Made by a program: the position numbers and the translations under genes. The notes beneath the pieces are model-generated. The model searched no databases. It saw nothing but the letters and a program-made list of their open reading frames with translations, and was not told where the DNA came from. Positions 1-7,976 of a stretch of DNA of 10,687 bases are shown piece by piece; positions within the stretch are counted from its first letter, which is position 1, and every line of letters starts with the position of its first letter. The stretch is from assembly GCA_014384685.1 (NCBI GenBank), contig JACNFL010000081.1:1-10687 (forward strand), given 5' to 3'. Source of the stretch: Methanobacteriota archaeon. GTDB lineage: Archaea > Thermoplasmatota > Poseidoniia > Poseidoniales > Thalassarchaeaceae.

Positions 1-2803
1 CTCCTGGCTCAATGGTCAGAGTGGCCCCTGATGAAACAAGGGTTGTACCAATTGCGAGGTAGGGTGAACAGGAGAGTGTCAGGGTCGTGTCGGTTGGCAA
101 CACCAAAGGGAGTGTGCATTGACCCGTTGGTTCATATCTCGCAACAAAACCAGAATTTCCAGTTAAGGATAACGGCCAAGGATTGACGTCGGAAATAATC
201 TCATCTGAAACAACAGAGGCAGATAAAGACAAATCGAAGCTGATGTCGGAACTCGTCGAAGATATTTGATGAATCTCGACTGCGATAACATTTTCTCCCC
301 CAAGCAATGTAAGCTGTAAGGCAACCGTGTTCAAATTAGACTCAGCATTGCCACCCACAGCATCTGACGCCAGTGTATTGAAACCTATAGCCCCACCAGG
401 CATATTGCTGCGGAACATTTCTTCTCCGTTTAAGTAAACAACCGCTCCATCATCTCGGCGCAAGCGTACTATTCCTTGTAAAGGGGTTGATGCATCTCCT
501 TCATAAATAAATGACTTGCGGAAGTATGTGGTGATGTGTTTGTCATTCGAGTTGTTTCCAAATGACACCGTGGTTGCTTCATCGCCATCGCCATACCCCA
601 GCTCAGCACTGCCTGAAGACCAATTCGAATCATCAAAGGATGGACTTTGCCAAGCCGTCCCCATGTCTTCTCCAGAATCGTGGAAGCTCCAATCTGACCC
701 CAGACTCACCAACTCTTCCTCATACATCTGAGACCACCCGATGAAATTTTGGCCTGGATATGGAATCGCCGTTAACTCCATTGGCATGTTTTCGAAATAA
801 GGACCATCCCAAGGTGAACCAGGGATTTTAAAGTCGTTGAGAAAAATATTCCCAGCGCCTTCGGGAAGATTTGACGTAGAGAGATTCACAGCATCACCCA
901 AATCGAAGGTGTCAAATAAATCGTTGACCATAAAAGATGAACGGTCGATAGAAAAAGTCCTCAAGTCGGAAATTTCATCCTCCCAAAATTCCACTGAATT
1001 AATGCCGTCACCATAACCGGATGTGGTGCCCCCCCATCGCTCCACGTGATGTGGAATCTCTTCGTCTATTCTATCGACAAATATGTCAATCTGATGGTTT
1101 ACGCGATCAGGATGAAAACTGGTGTGCAAATGATCTGCAAAGCGCTGAGCGAAGTATGCCTCGTAAACATCATTTTCCAGCATGTGACGAATCCAAGTCC
1201 GAGCATAATCATAATCGTTGTTTTGGGATTGTGTAAAGTCTTGAATATCCTGATTTGTAGAGCCGCTAAACGCGCGATCGAGGTCACCGAAAATAAATTT
1301 CCATTTGCTTCCTTCTTCATATGGCTTCCAAAGTTTCACGTTGTGTCCCCAACTGCCGTTGCTCGACCAAATTTCTGTGATCCAATAGTCAGCGAAATCT
1401 TGCACATCCACGATCTCTGCAACTGCATCAAAATTTGCTTGCACGCTAAGGTCTTCTCCCATCAAGGCATCCATAACCCAATAGGCCAAGTCACTCCCTT
1501 CTTCCACTTCGCCCTCATTCGCAATCAAATCGTACGTGTTAGGAAGCACACCAAAGTTCTCTTCCACAAAACCTTCATCGCCCCTAGATCGTAAGTTGTG
1601 TATGCCCATGTATTCTCCATTGACAAACACCATACTTGGCCGAAATCCTTGATAGGCAACGAAAGTGTTGTACTGAGGCAAAGACTGCGAAAGCCCATCT
1701 CGCATCAAGGTGTTCGCCCAGTCGCTTCCTCCTGCCCTAAGGATAAAGTCATCAAAACGAATCCGCTCTCTGTCATGGAACAATGGATAATCTAGACTTC
1801 CTGAACCGTAACCTCCTCGAAAGTAAATGCCCAACATCTTTTGTGGAAGTTCCCAACTGTTTTGACCGTTGATCTTGACCCCCGCGCGTTCGTTGAATAC
1901 CGCTTGATTGTTTCCGTCGTTTTCGAAAAACTCAACATTGAGTGGGTGCTCCCATTCAGGTTTAAAGTCCTGTACGTATATACCCGTGTCTGCATCCCAG
2001 AAAAAATCTGGGTCGGTTACCAGGGAAAACACCGGCAATCCTCGCTCCTCTAATGAAGCGTCGAAAAAATAGGAGTGTGTTACAATAGGCCCTGGAATTT
2101 GATTCTCGAGGAAAACACGTGCTCGGACGAATGACGTTGAACTCAAAAGCAACGGGTCCAAGTACAATTCTGAGCTGAGACTCGGCTGAGTGCCGTCCAA
2201 GTTGAATCTAATTTCACCATTGATAGAAGACAAAACCAAAGAAAAAGGCACATCCTTAAAACCACCCACTTCAGAAAAATAAGGCACGTGGTGTACCACG
2301 GCTTCAAAGGCTATAGATGTATTGTTTGAAGCTCCAGGGGTGGGTTGTTCAAACCAAGCCCATTGATTTGCACCATCTATTTCTCGACCCCAACTTACAT
2401 CGGTGTTTTGTGTTTGGTATACCAAAGCATCTTGTACTTCTAAAGCAGCATTGAAAATCCCCACTTCTTCTCCATCACTACTCAGGTTGAATGAAGTGTG
2501 CAATCCTGAATCCTCACTGTCACACCACAGTAGCAAAAATCCTTCAGCCGGAATAGATGTCCCCACAGGGAAAAGCCATTTTGTCGAATCACTCAGGTTG
2601 TCAGTTGCATACCAACCGGTCAATTCAACAGCCTCTCCTCCCAAATTGTGCAGCTCAATCCAATCAGCAGATTCATCAAATTCAGGATCAACAACTGAAA
2701 GCGAGTTCGAAGCCATCAATTCATTAACTACGATTTGGGCTTGAGCGCAATGGCACAACAACAGGAAAATTACTGATGTAAGAATGTTACTTTTCAATTG
2801 CAC
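1..2803 (-). CDS. Secreted lamin-tail / CotH kinase multidomain protein, C-terminus beyond window
   Basis: The minus strand is open from the GTG at 2803-2801 to the left edge: 934 codons, no stop. An in-frame TAA lies 15 nt upstream of the GTG. The GTG gives a good signal peptide (MQLKSN, hydrophobic stretch, C-H-C-A-Q-A-Q, residues 1-23); a TTG two codons later would serve equally, so the start is not certain. Domains in order: lamin-tail domain about 24-160 (I-V-V-N-E-L-M-A-S-N, then D-W-I-E-L-H-N); chitobiase C-terminal/FN3-like domain about 165-248; CotH kinase domain about 254-600, with H-N-V-K-L-W at 487-492 and G-D-L-D-R-A-F at 506-512, the expected metal/nucleotide-binding acidic motif; a short G-x-x-F-x-G-W-S repeat-like segment near 680; a jelly-roll-like domain about 703-862 (D-D-G-A-V-V-Y-L-N-G, N-V-I-A-V-E-I-H-Q). 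The last visible residues (A-T-L-T-I-E-P-G) resemble the start of a right-handed beta-helix. Bacillus CotH phosphorylates spore-coat proteins. In Bacteroidota this architecture is common but its substrate is unknown to me. Secretion is well supported; kinase activity is inferred. Confidence 0.9.
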   Translation of the reverse strand, partial: MQLKSNILTSVIFLLLCHCAQAQIVVNELMASNSLSVVDPEFDESADWIELHNLGGEAVELTGWYATDNLSDSTKWLFPVGTSIPAEGFLLLWCDSEDSGLHTSFNLSSDGEEVGIFNAALEVQDALVYQTQNTDVSWGREIDGANQWAWFEQPTPGASNNTSIAFEAVVHHVPYFSEVGGFKDVPFSLVLSSINGEIRFNLDGTQPSLSSELYLDPLLLSSTSFVRARVFLENQIPGPIVTHSYFFDASLEERGLPVFSLVTDPDFFWDADTGIYVQDFKPEWEHPLNVEFFENDGNNQAVFNERAGVKINGQNSWELPQKMLGIYFRGGYGSGSLDYPLFHDRERIRFDDFILRAGGSDWANTLMRDGLSQSLPQYNTFVAYQGFRPSMVFVNGEYMGIHNLRSRGDEGFVEENFGVLPNTYDLIANEGEVEEGSDLAYWVMDALMGEDLSVQANFDAVAEIVDVQDFADYWITEIWSSNGSWGHNVKLWKPYEEGSKWKFIFGDLDRAFSGSTNQDIQDFTQSQNNDYDYARTWIRHMLENDVYEAYFAQRFADHLHTSFHPDRVNHQIDIFVDRIDEEIPHHVERWGGTTSGYGDGINSVEFWEDEISDLRTFSIDRSSFMVNDLFDTFDLGDAVNLSTSNLPEGAGNIFLNDFKIPGSPWDGPYFENMPMELTAIPYPGQNFIGWSQMYEEELVSLGSDWSFHDSGEDMGTAWQSPSFDDSNWSSGSAELGYGDGDEATTVSFGNNSNDKHITTYFRKSFIYEGDASTPLQGIVRLRRDDGAVVYLNGEEMFRSNMPGGAIGFNTLASDAVGGNAESNLNTVALQLTLLGGENVIAVEIHQISSTSSDISFDLSLSASVVSDEIISDVNPWPLSLTGNSGFVARYEPTGQCTLPLVLPTDTTLTLSCSPYLAIGTTLVSSGATLTIEPG

Positions 2804-3147
2804 TAGATCTGGAGTTTACATCTCAAAACAGATAAGACGAAAGTACTAATAAAAATATAGTGTAAAATAATAAAATACTCAGCATAACTAACATGATACA
2901 AAGACACTTTTAGCTACCTTATTTCTTCTAAACTAAAACCTTTTATTTTTTCAAATCCTTCAAGATATCTCAAATTTTACAACACTTGAAAGGATGATTG
3001 CTCAGGAGAAAAAGACTATTAAGTCCCCGAAAAAGGCTATGTCTTAAAGAAGAAACAAAAAGAGAAATAGGGAATGAACTAAAAGAATTATCTAATAACA
3101 ACAAATTTAACAGATAAATAAGCTAATTTAGTTATCGACAATGAGAC
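2804..3147. other. AT-rich divergent intergenic region, no gene seen
   Basis: This 344-nt stretch separates the minus-strand CotH gene from the first plus-strand surface-protein gene and must hold promoters for both. I see no credible ORF, tRNA or structured RNA. It is rich in A and T runs. I find no convincing pair of Bacteroidota promoter boxes (TTG about 20 nt before TAnnTTTG) on either strand. A minus-strand TAAATTTG at 3111-3104 matches the -7 box, but it lies about 300 nt from the CotH start and lacks a TTG at the right distance. The last part, from about 3101, is homologous to the DNA before the second paralogue. Confidence 0.7.
3101..3147 (+). promoter_or_regulatory. Upstream element shared with the second paralogue (copy 1)
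   Basis: Aligned without gaps to 6609-6655, this leader matches at about 33 of 47 positions. The best-conserved core is C-TAATTTAG (TAATTTAG at 3124-3131), exactly 24 nt before the ATG in both copies. TAATTTAG differs at one base from the Bacteroidota -7 consensus TAnnTTTG, so it may be a promoter box. No TTG stands at the usual -33 distance, so it may equally be a leftover of the duplication or a leader-RNA signal. Confidence 0.35.
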
Positions 3148-4468
3148 ATGGTTAAAACACTCCCAGCATTATTGATTCTTGTACTAACGGGACTCTCAGG
3201 GGCTTTTTCTCATACTCTAAGTCAAACGGACACAGAGTTTTGGTTCGTCGCGCCTGAAGTATGGGCGGGACATGGTGATTTCCCGATATTGCTGAGATTT
3301 GCAACGTTTGATGAGGCCGCTGTGATCACGGTTGAACAACCTGCAAACCCAAATTTTCCAACACAGACATTGAATGTTGATGCCAATTCTATCTATTCAT
3401 TGGACCTAACTACTTGGTTGAGTCAAATCGAGAATAAGCCTGCGAATAGCATTCTGAATTTCGGCTTTCATATCACATCAAACTCACCCATAACAGCTTA
3501 TTACGAGGTAAACCGATACAACAACCCTGACATATTCACGCTGAAAGGTTCCAATGCACTGGGGTTAGATTTTATTGTTCCTTTTCAGATGTTCTTGAAC
3601 AATGGGTACACTCAGTCCACCTCGTCTTTCGATATTGTTGCTACCGAAGACGGCACAGTTGTAACCATCACACCTCAAAAACCAATCATCGGACATCCTG
3701 CAAACGTCACATTTAGTATCACACTTAATGAAGGGCAAACTTGGAGCGGTAGGGCTACCTCGGTAAGCGCCGACCAACATCCTTCGGGAACCACAGTGAC
3801 ATCCAACAAACCCATCGCAATCACCATGAGTGATGATTCTGTCAATGGAACACCCTATGGTGGATGCGCAGATATCATGGGAGATCAAATCGTTCCCGTT
3901 AACCTTTTAGGGACCGAATATATTGCCATCAAAGGCAATCTGAATGGTCCGGACAAAGTCTTCATTGTTACGACTGAACCTGGTACAACCGTGAGTGTAA
4001 ATGGCAATTTGGAAACCACCTTGCCAGCTGCTTCTTCAATGTATACACACACGTTAACAGAGCCTTCAGCTTACTACACAACCAACCACCCAGTCTATGT
4101 ATTGCATTTGACTGGATTTGGTTGCGAAATTGGCGGAGCGCTGCTCCCTCCCATTGTTTGCACGGGTTCGCAAGAAGTTGCATTTGTACGTTCCACAAGC
4201 GAATTCATTGGATTAAAAATTCTTGTGCCATCTGGTGGTGAAGGTGACTTTACCTTTAACGGAAATACAACAAATATAATGGCGGACGATTTCAGCAATG
4301 TTCCAGGAACAGAGGGTCTGTGGAAATTCGCCAACATCACGGCCACCAGTTTTGTTCCAACACTGCAAGCATCTCGGCTTACCAATTCAACCTCCAATTT
4401 TCATCTGGGAATCATTCACGGCGGAGCAAGTTCTGGAACACGATATGGCTATTTCAGCAATTATGCTG
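3144..4468 (+). repeat. Long direct repeat, copy 1 (shared gene head)
   Basis: Matches 6652-7976 in direct orientation at an offset of 3508 nt. Positions 3144-4331 are identical by row-by-row reading (1188 bp). Nine single-base differences then occur at 4332, 4338, 4371, 4380, 4393, 4413, 4417, 4422 and 4467, after which similarity collapses. Seven of the nine are silent third-position changes; 4393 (Ser to Ala) and 4417 (His to Asn) change the protein. The repeat starts 4 nt before the ATG and covers almost exactly the head-encoding part of the gene. There are no inverted ends, target duplications or transposase, so it is not an insertion sequence. Confidence 0.95.
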
Positions 4469-6534
4469 CCCAAGCTTATGTTATTGAAGTGTCTGACAAC
4501 ACTCTGTGTGAAGGACAGGAACTAGACTTGGCGGCCAATACTCTTATTGGAGCCTCCTATAACTGGACGGGGCCCAATGGGTTTACCGGCCAGGGAAATC
4601 CTTTTGGATTTGGAGAGGTAGACACCACGAATGTTGGAGAATACATTGTTTCTGGATTTGTTGGCTCCTGCCCTATCGAAAACGATACCCTTGATTTATT
4701 TGTCTACCCCATTCCAGAACAACCTGCCATATTCGGTGACCTGTGGCTTTGTGAAGGAGATGAGTTGACTTTGAGTACGGACACTCTTGAAGCTGTTACT
4801 TACCAATGGATGGGGCCCAGCGGGTCCCTCCCGAACAGTTCGACCGTTGTCGTTGAAGCAACAACCGTTGAAGATTCCGGCAACTATTCTCTATCCATAA
4901 ACGATAACGGATGCTTTTCTCCTGTGAGCAATTACAGCGTTAGTATTGTTGAATCTATGAGCGCTCAAATTGATTCTGACTCTTTGGTCGCATGTGCTGG
5001 TGAATCTGTTTTGGTACAATCCTTGAATAATTCTTCAAGCTTACTGACTTGGTTAGATCCCTTTGGCAACAACTTAGGCAATGAGATGGGTTTTGCGCTG
5101 ATAAATTCGCAAACTGATGAAACCGGATGGTACCAACTCACTGGAATAGCGGATGGATGTGCCCTAGGACCCGACTCAGTTTGGATTGAAATTATCGCCC
5201 AACCCGAAATCACATCGCTAACCGCTCCTCCTGTTTGCATTGGAAATGAAGCTGTTCTGACAGCGACTACAAACATTCCAGATTGTTCATTCATATGGTA
5301 CAATGCTGATGGGGATTCGATTGGTTCCGGAAATCCACTTTTGATAGAGAACGCTTCAATCGATGACATCCAAACCTATGCTTGCCTCGCAGAATTCTGG
5401 ACATGCTCATCCTCTATAGAAATGGTTCCTTTGGATGTCGTTGCGCAATTGCAATTGTCGATAACTAATGTTGCAGGCAATGAGGTTAACGAAATCAGCC
5501 TTTGCTCTGGAGAAGGCTTCACGATAAACGCTGAAGGTGCTAGTGAGATCGATTGGCAATGGAATATACCAGGTGGAAACACCTCTTCTAGCAACGAATG
5601 GTCTGAGAGCAACGCACAGGAATCCGCTAGCGGATGGTATACGCTAAACGGTTATATCGGCAACTGTCCCATGCTCTCTGACTCTGTATATGTAACAATA
5701 CTTCCAACACCCGAGATCCCTGATATTTCTGCGCTTGACCCCATGTGTGAAGGTAGCAATCTTAGTTTAACAGCAACAACAAATTTGGGTGCATCTATTA
5801 TTTGGAATCAAGATTTTTGGGGAACTTGGGAGGGGCTTAATTGGGAGATAATGGACATACCTTTGGAGGGAGAGGGTATGTATAGTGCTTACGCCCTCAT
5901 AAATGGATGTGCTTCGGCATCATCATCTGAGTATTTGGAAGTCGTTCCATTGCCTGAAATCGAATTGAATGACTTCGGAACAGTGACTGTTTTTCGCTGT
6001 CCCGAAGGTTATGCGGTTATGCACCTTCCAGAATATGACCCCGCTTACAGTACCAGCTGGACGTTCACTGACGTCGATGGAAATACGATAGACTTCGAAA
6101 GTGGATCGATGATCGAAACAAATGAGGATGGCATATACCATGTAATTCTGGAAACGGGTTTGCCATGTAATTTAGAGGCTTCAGGGACTTTTGAAGTCGA
6201 AATGATTGCCTGTGAAATGATCATTCCTAATATTTTCTCTCCAAACAAAGATGGTCATAACGATAGTTTTTATATACCATACCTTTCATACTTTCCCGGA
6301 AGCACTTGTTCCATATTTAACCGCTGGGGAAATGTTGTTTATGAATCCTCTAATTTTGGCAACTCTGCAGGCTGGGAACCCACGATAGAAGAAGCCGCAG
6401 AAGGGACTTATTACTATGTCATTTTAATCAACCGGGATAGTGATATTCTATTAATTGAAGATCAGTTTGGGGCTAGAGAAATATCTGGAGCTGGCCCAGT
6501 GCAATTTACCGGAAGTTTGACGTTAGTTAGGTGA
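3148..6534 (+). CDS. Surface protein: IgGFc-binding-like head, seven Ig-like modules, T9SS type B sorting domain
   Basis: A 1128-residue secreted protein. Residues 1-21 form a signal peptide (MVKTLP, then a Leu-rich core, ending G-A-F-S). Residues about 25-440 resemble the IgGFc-binding N-terminal family (D-T-E-F-W-F-V-A-P near the start; G-C-A-D-I-M-G-D-Q-I-V-P-V followed by L-G-T-E-Y-I-A-I-K-G near 238-262). The family is named after human FCGBP; IgG binding must not be assumed here. Seven Ig/PKD-like modules of about 75-90 residues follow, starting near 444, 526, 603, 684, 769, 852 and 934, most with an early Cys (C-E-G or C-x-G) and a later G-C or N-C. The C-terminus (about 1022-1128) is the gliding-motility-associated type B sorting domain: N-I-F-S-P-N-K-D-G-H-N-D, F-N-R-W-G-N-V-V-Y-E, ending T-L-V-R. 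This predicts export through T9SS and a surface or released location. An adhesive or matrix role is likely but unproven. ATG is chosen because it gives the signal peptide and is shared with the paralogue. Confidence 0.93.
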   Translation: MVKTLPALLILVLTGLSGAFSHTLSQTDTEFWFVAPEVWAGHGDFPILLRFATFDEAAVITVEQPANPNFPTQTLNVDANSIYSLDLTTWLSQIENKPANSILNFGFHITSNSPITAYYEVNRYNNPDIFTLKGSNALGLDFIVPFQMFLNNGYTQSTSSFDIVATEDGTVVTITPQKPIIGHPANVTFSITLNEGQTWSGRATSVSADQHPSGTTVTSNKPIAITMSDDSVNGTPYGGCADIMGDQIVPVNLLGTEYIAIKGNLNGPDKVFIVTTEPGTTVSVNGNLETTLPAASSMYTHTLTEPSAYYTTNHPVYVLHLTGFGCEIGGALLPPIVCTGSQEVAFVRSTSEFIGLKILVPSGGEGDFTFNGNTTNIMADDFSNVPGTEGLWKFANITATSFVPTLQASRLTNSTSNFHLGIIHGGASSGTRYGYFSNYAAQAYVIEVSDNTLCEGQELDLAANTLIGASYNWTGPNGFTGQGNPFGFGEVDTTNVGEYIVSGFVGSCPIENDTLDLFVYPIPEQPAIFGDLWLCEGDELTLSTDTLEAVTYQWMGPSGSLPNSSTVVVEATTVEDSGNYSLSINDNGCFSPVSNYSVSIVESMSAQIDSDSLVACAGESVLVQSLNNSSSLLTWLDPFGNNLGNEMGFALINSQTDETGWYQLTGIADGCALGPDSVWIEIIAQPEITSLTAPPVCIGNEAVLTATTNIPDCSFIWYNADGDSIGSGNPLLIENASIDDIQTYACLAEFWTCSSSIEMVPLDVVAQLQLSITNVAGNEVNEISLCSGEGFTINAEGASEIDWQWNIPGGNTSSSNEWSESNAQESASGWYTLNGYIGNCPMLSDSVYVTILPTPEIPDISALDPMCEGSNLSLTATTNLGASIIWNQDFWGTWEGLNWEIMDIPLEGEGMYSAYALINGCASASSSEYLEVVPLPEIELNDFGTVTVFRCPEGYAVMHLPEYDPAYSTSWTFTDVDGNTIDFESGSMIETNEDGIYHVILETGLPCNLEASGTFEVEMIACEMIIPNIFSPNKDGHNDSFYIPYLSYFPGSTCSIFNRWGNVVYESSNFGNSAGWEPTIEEAAEGTYYYVILINRDSDILLIEDQFGAREISGAGPVQFTGSLTLVR

Positions 6535-6655
6535 CATAGGAGCAGACTAAATAATAGTCCAAAATATCACTACGAAGAACGACCATGTCTTTTGCAAATG
6601 AGTCTGTTAGACACTTAATAGTTAAATGAACTAATTTAGCAATCTATTCTAAGAC
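6535..6655. other. Spacer between the paralogues with weak hairpins
   Basis: A 121-nt spacer. A small perfect hairpin (stem GACTA/TAGTC, 5-nt loop, 6545-6559) lies 10 nt after the stop codon, but it has no following T run, so it is not a convincing intrinsic terminator. A second 4-bp hairpin (GTCT/AGAC) lies at 6602-6612. The final 47 nt resemble the leader of the first paralogue. The two genes could be co-transcribed or separately transcribed; the sequence does not decide. Confidence 0.5.
6609..6655 (+). promoter_or_regulatory. Upstream element shared with the first paralogue (copy 2)
   Basis: Counterpart of 3101-3147, with TAATTTAG at 6632-6639, again 24 nt before the ATG. Conservation of core and spacing amid diverged flanks suggests, but does not prove, a -7-like promoter box giving this gene its own transcription start. 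No clear -33 TTG is present at the expected distance. Confidence 0.35.
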
Positions 6656-7976
6656 ATGGTTAAAACACTCCCAGCATTATTGATTCTTGTACTAACGGGA
6701 CTCTCAGGGGCTTTTTCTCATACTCTAAGTCAAACGGACACAGAGTTTTGGTTCGTCGCGCCTGAAGTATGGGCGGGACATGGTGATTTCCCGATATTGC
6801 TGAGATTTGCAACGTTTGATGAGGCCGCTGTGATCACGGTTGAACAACCTGCAAACCCAAATTTTCCAACACAGACATTGAATGTTGATGCCAATTCTAT
6901 CTATTCATTGGACCTAACTACTTGGTTGAGTCAAATCGAGAATAAGCCTGCGAATAGCATTCTGAATTTCGGCTTTCATATCACATCAAACTCACCCATA
7001 ACAGCTTATTACGAGGTAAACCGATACAACAACCCTGACATATTCACGCTGAAAGGTTCCAATGCACTGGGGTTAGATTTTATTGTTCCTTTTCAGATGT
7101 TCTTGAACAATGGGTACACTCAGTCCACCTCGTCTTTCGATATTGTTGCTACCGAAGACGGCACAGTTGTAACCATCACACCTCAAAAACCAATCATCGG
7201 ACATCCTGCAAACGTCACATTTAGTATCACACTTAATGAAGGGCAAACTTGGAGCGGTAGGGCTACCTCGGTAAGCGCCGACCAACATCCTTCGGGAACC
7301 ACAGTGACATCCAACAAACCCATCGCAATCACCATGAGTGATGATTCTGTCAATGGAACACCCTATGGTGGATGCGCAGATATCATGGGAGATCAAATCG
7401 TTCCCGTTAACCTTTTAGGGACCGAATATATTGCCATCAAAGGCAATCTGAATGGTCCGGACAAAGTCTTCATTGTTACGACTGAACCTGGTACAACCGT
7501 GAGTGTAAATGGCAATTTGGAAACCACCTTGCCAGCTGCTTCTTCAATGTATACACACACGTTAACAGAGCCTTCAGCTTACTACACAACCAACCACCCA
7601 GTCTATGTATTGCATTTGACTGGATTTGGTTGCGAAATTGGCGGAGCGCTGCTCCCTCCCATTGTTTGCACGGGTTCGCAAGAAGTTGCATTTGTACGTT
7701 CCACAAGCGAATTCATTGGATTAAAAATTCTTGTGCCATCTGGTGGTGAAGGTGACTTTACCTTTAACGGAAATACAACAAATATAATGGCGGACGATTT
7801 CAGCAATGTTCCAGGAACAGAGGGTCTGTGGAAATTCGCAAACATTACGGCCACCAGTTTTGTTCCAACACTGCAAGCGTCTCGGCTAACCAATTCAACC
7901 GCCAATTTTCATCTGGGAATTATTAACGGTGGAGCAAGTTCTGGAACACGATATGGCTATTTCAGCAATTATGCCG
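6652..7976 (+). repeat. Long direct repeat, copy 2 (shared gene head)
   Basis: Partner of 3144-4468. Identity is complete over 6652-7839; nine differences fall between 7840 and 7975, and the reading frame continues into unrelated stalk sequence. The direct orientation means RecA-type recombination between the copies would delete the 3508 nt between matching points. Confidence 0.95.

Noticed and set aside
1046..1594. 182-codon plus-strand ORF, plus smaller plus-strand ORFs between 516 and 2744
   Set aside because: They lie antisense to the continuous 934-codon CotH-protein frame, whose translation gives recognisable domains throughout. The plus-strand products have no domain or secretion signal I recognise.
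3014..3045. Small hairpin or structured RNA in the divergent intergenic region
   Set aside because: Only 4-5 bp stems can be formed (GACT/AGTC; AAGAC/GTCTT), and they compete with each other. Nothing resembles a known riboswitch or small RNA.
3148..4470. Reading the shared head as an antibody-binding virulence factor
   Set aside because: Resemblance to the IgGFc-binding family is structural and by name. The family is widespread in free-living bacteria, and nothing here shows immunoglobulin binding.
4965..5369. 134-codon minus-strand ORF inside the first surface-protein gene, and the antisense ORFs at 3565-3888 and 7073-7396
   Set aside because: They are shadows of a well-supported coding frame. 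The repeated pair is identical only because the underlying DNA repeat is identical, so it is not independent evidence of coding.
6545..6559. Intrinsic terminator after the first paralogue
   Set aside because: The stem is only 5 AT-containing pairs and is not followed by a T run. It may be chance.
3144..7976. Insertion sequence or composite transposon formed by the long direct repeats
   Set aside because: The repeats consist of protein-coding head sequence with no transposase, inverted ends or target-site duplication.
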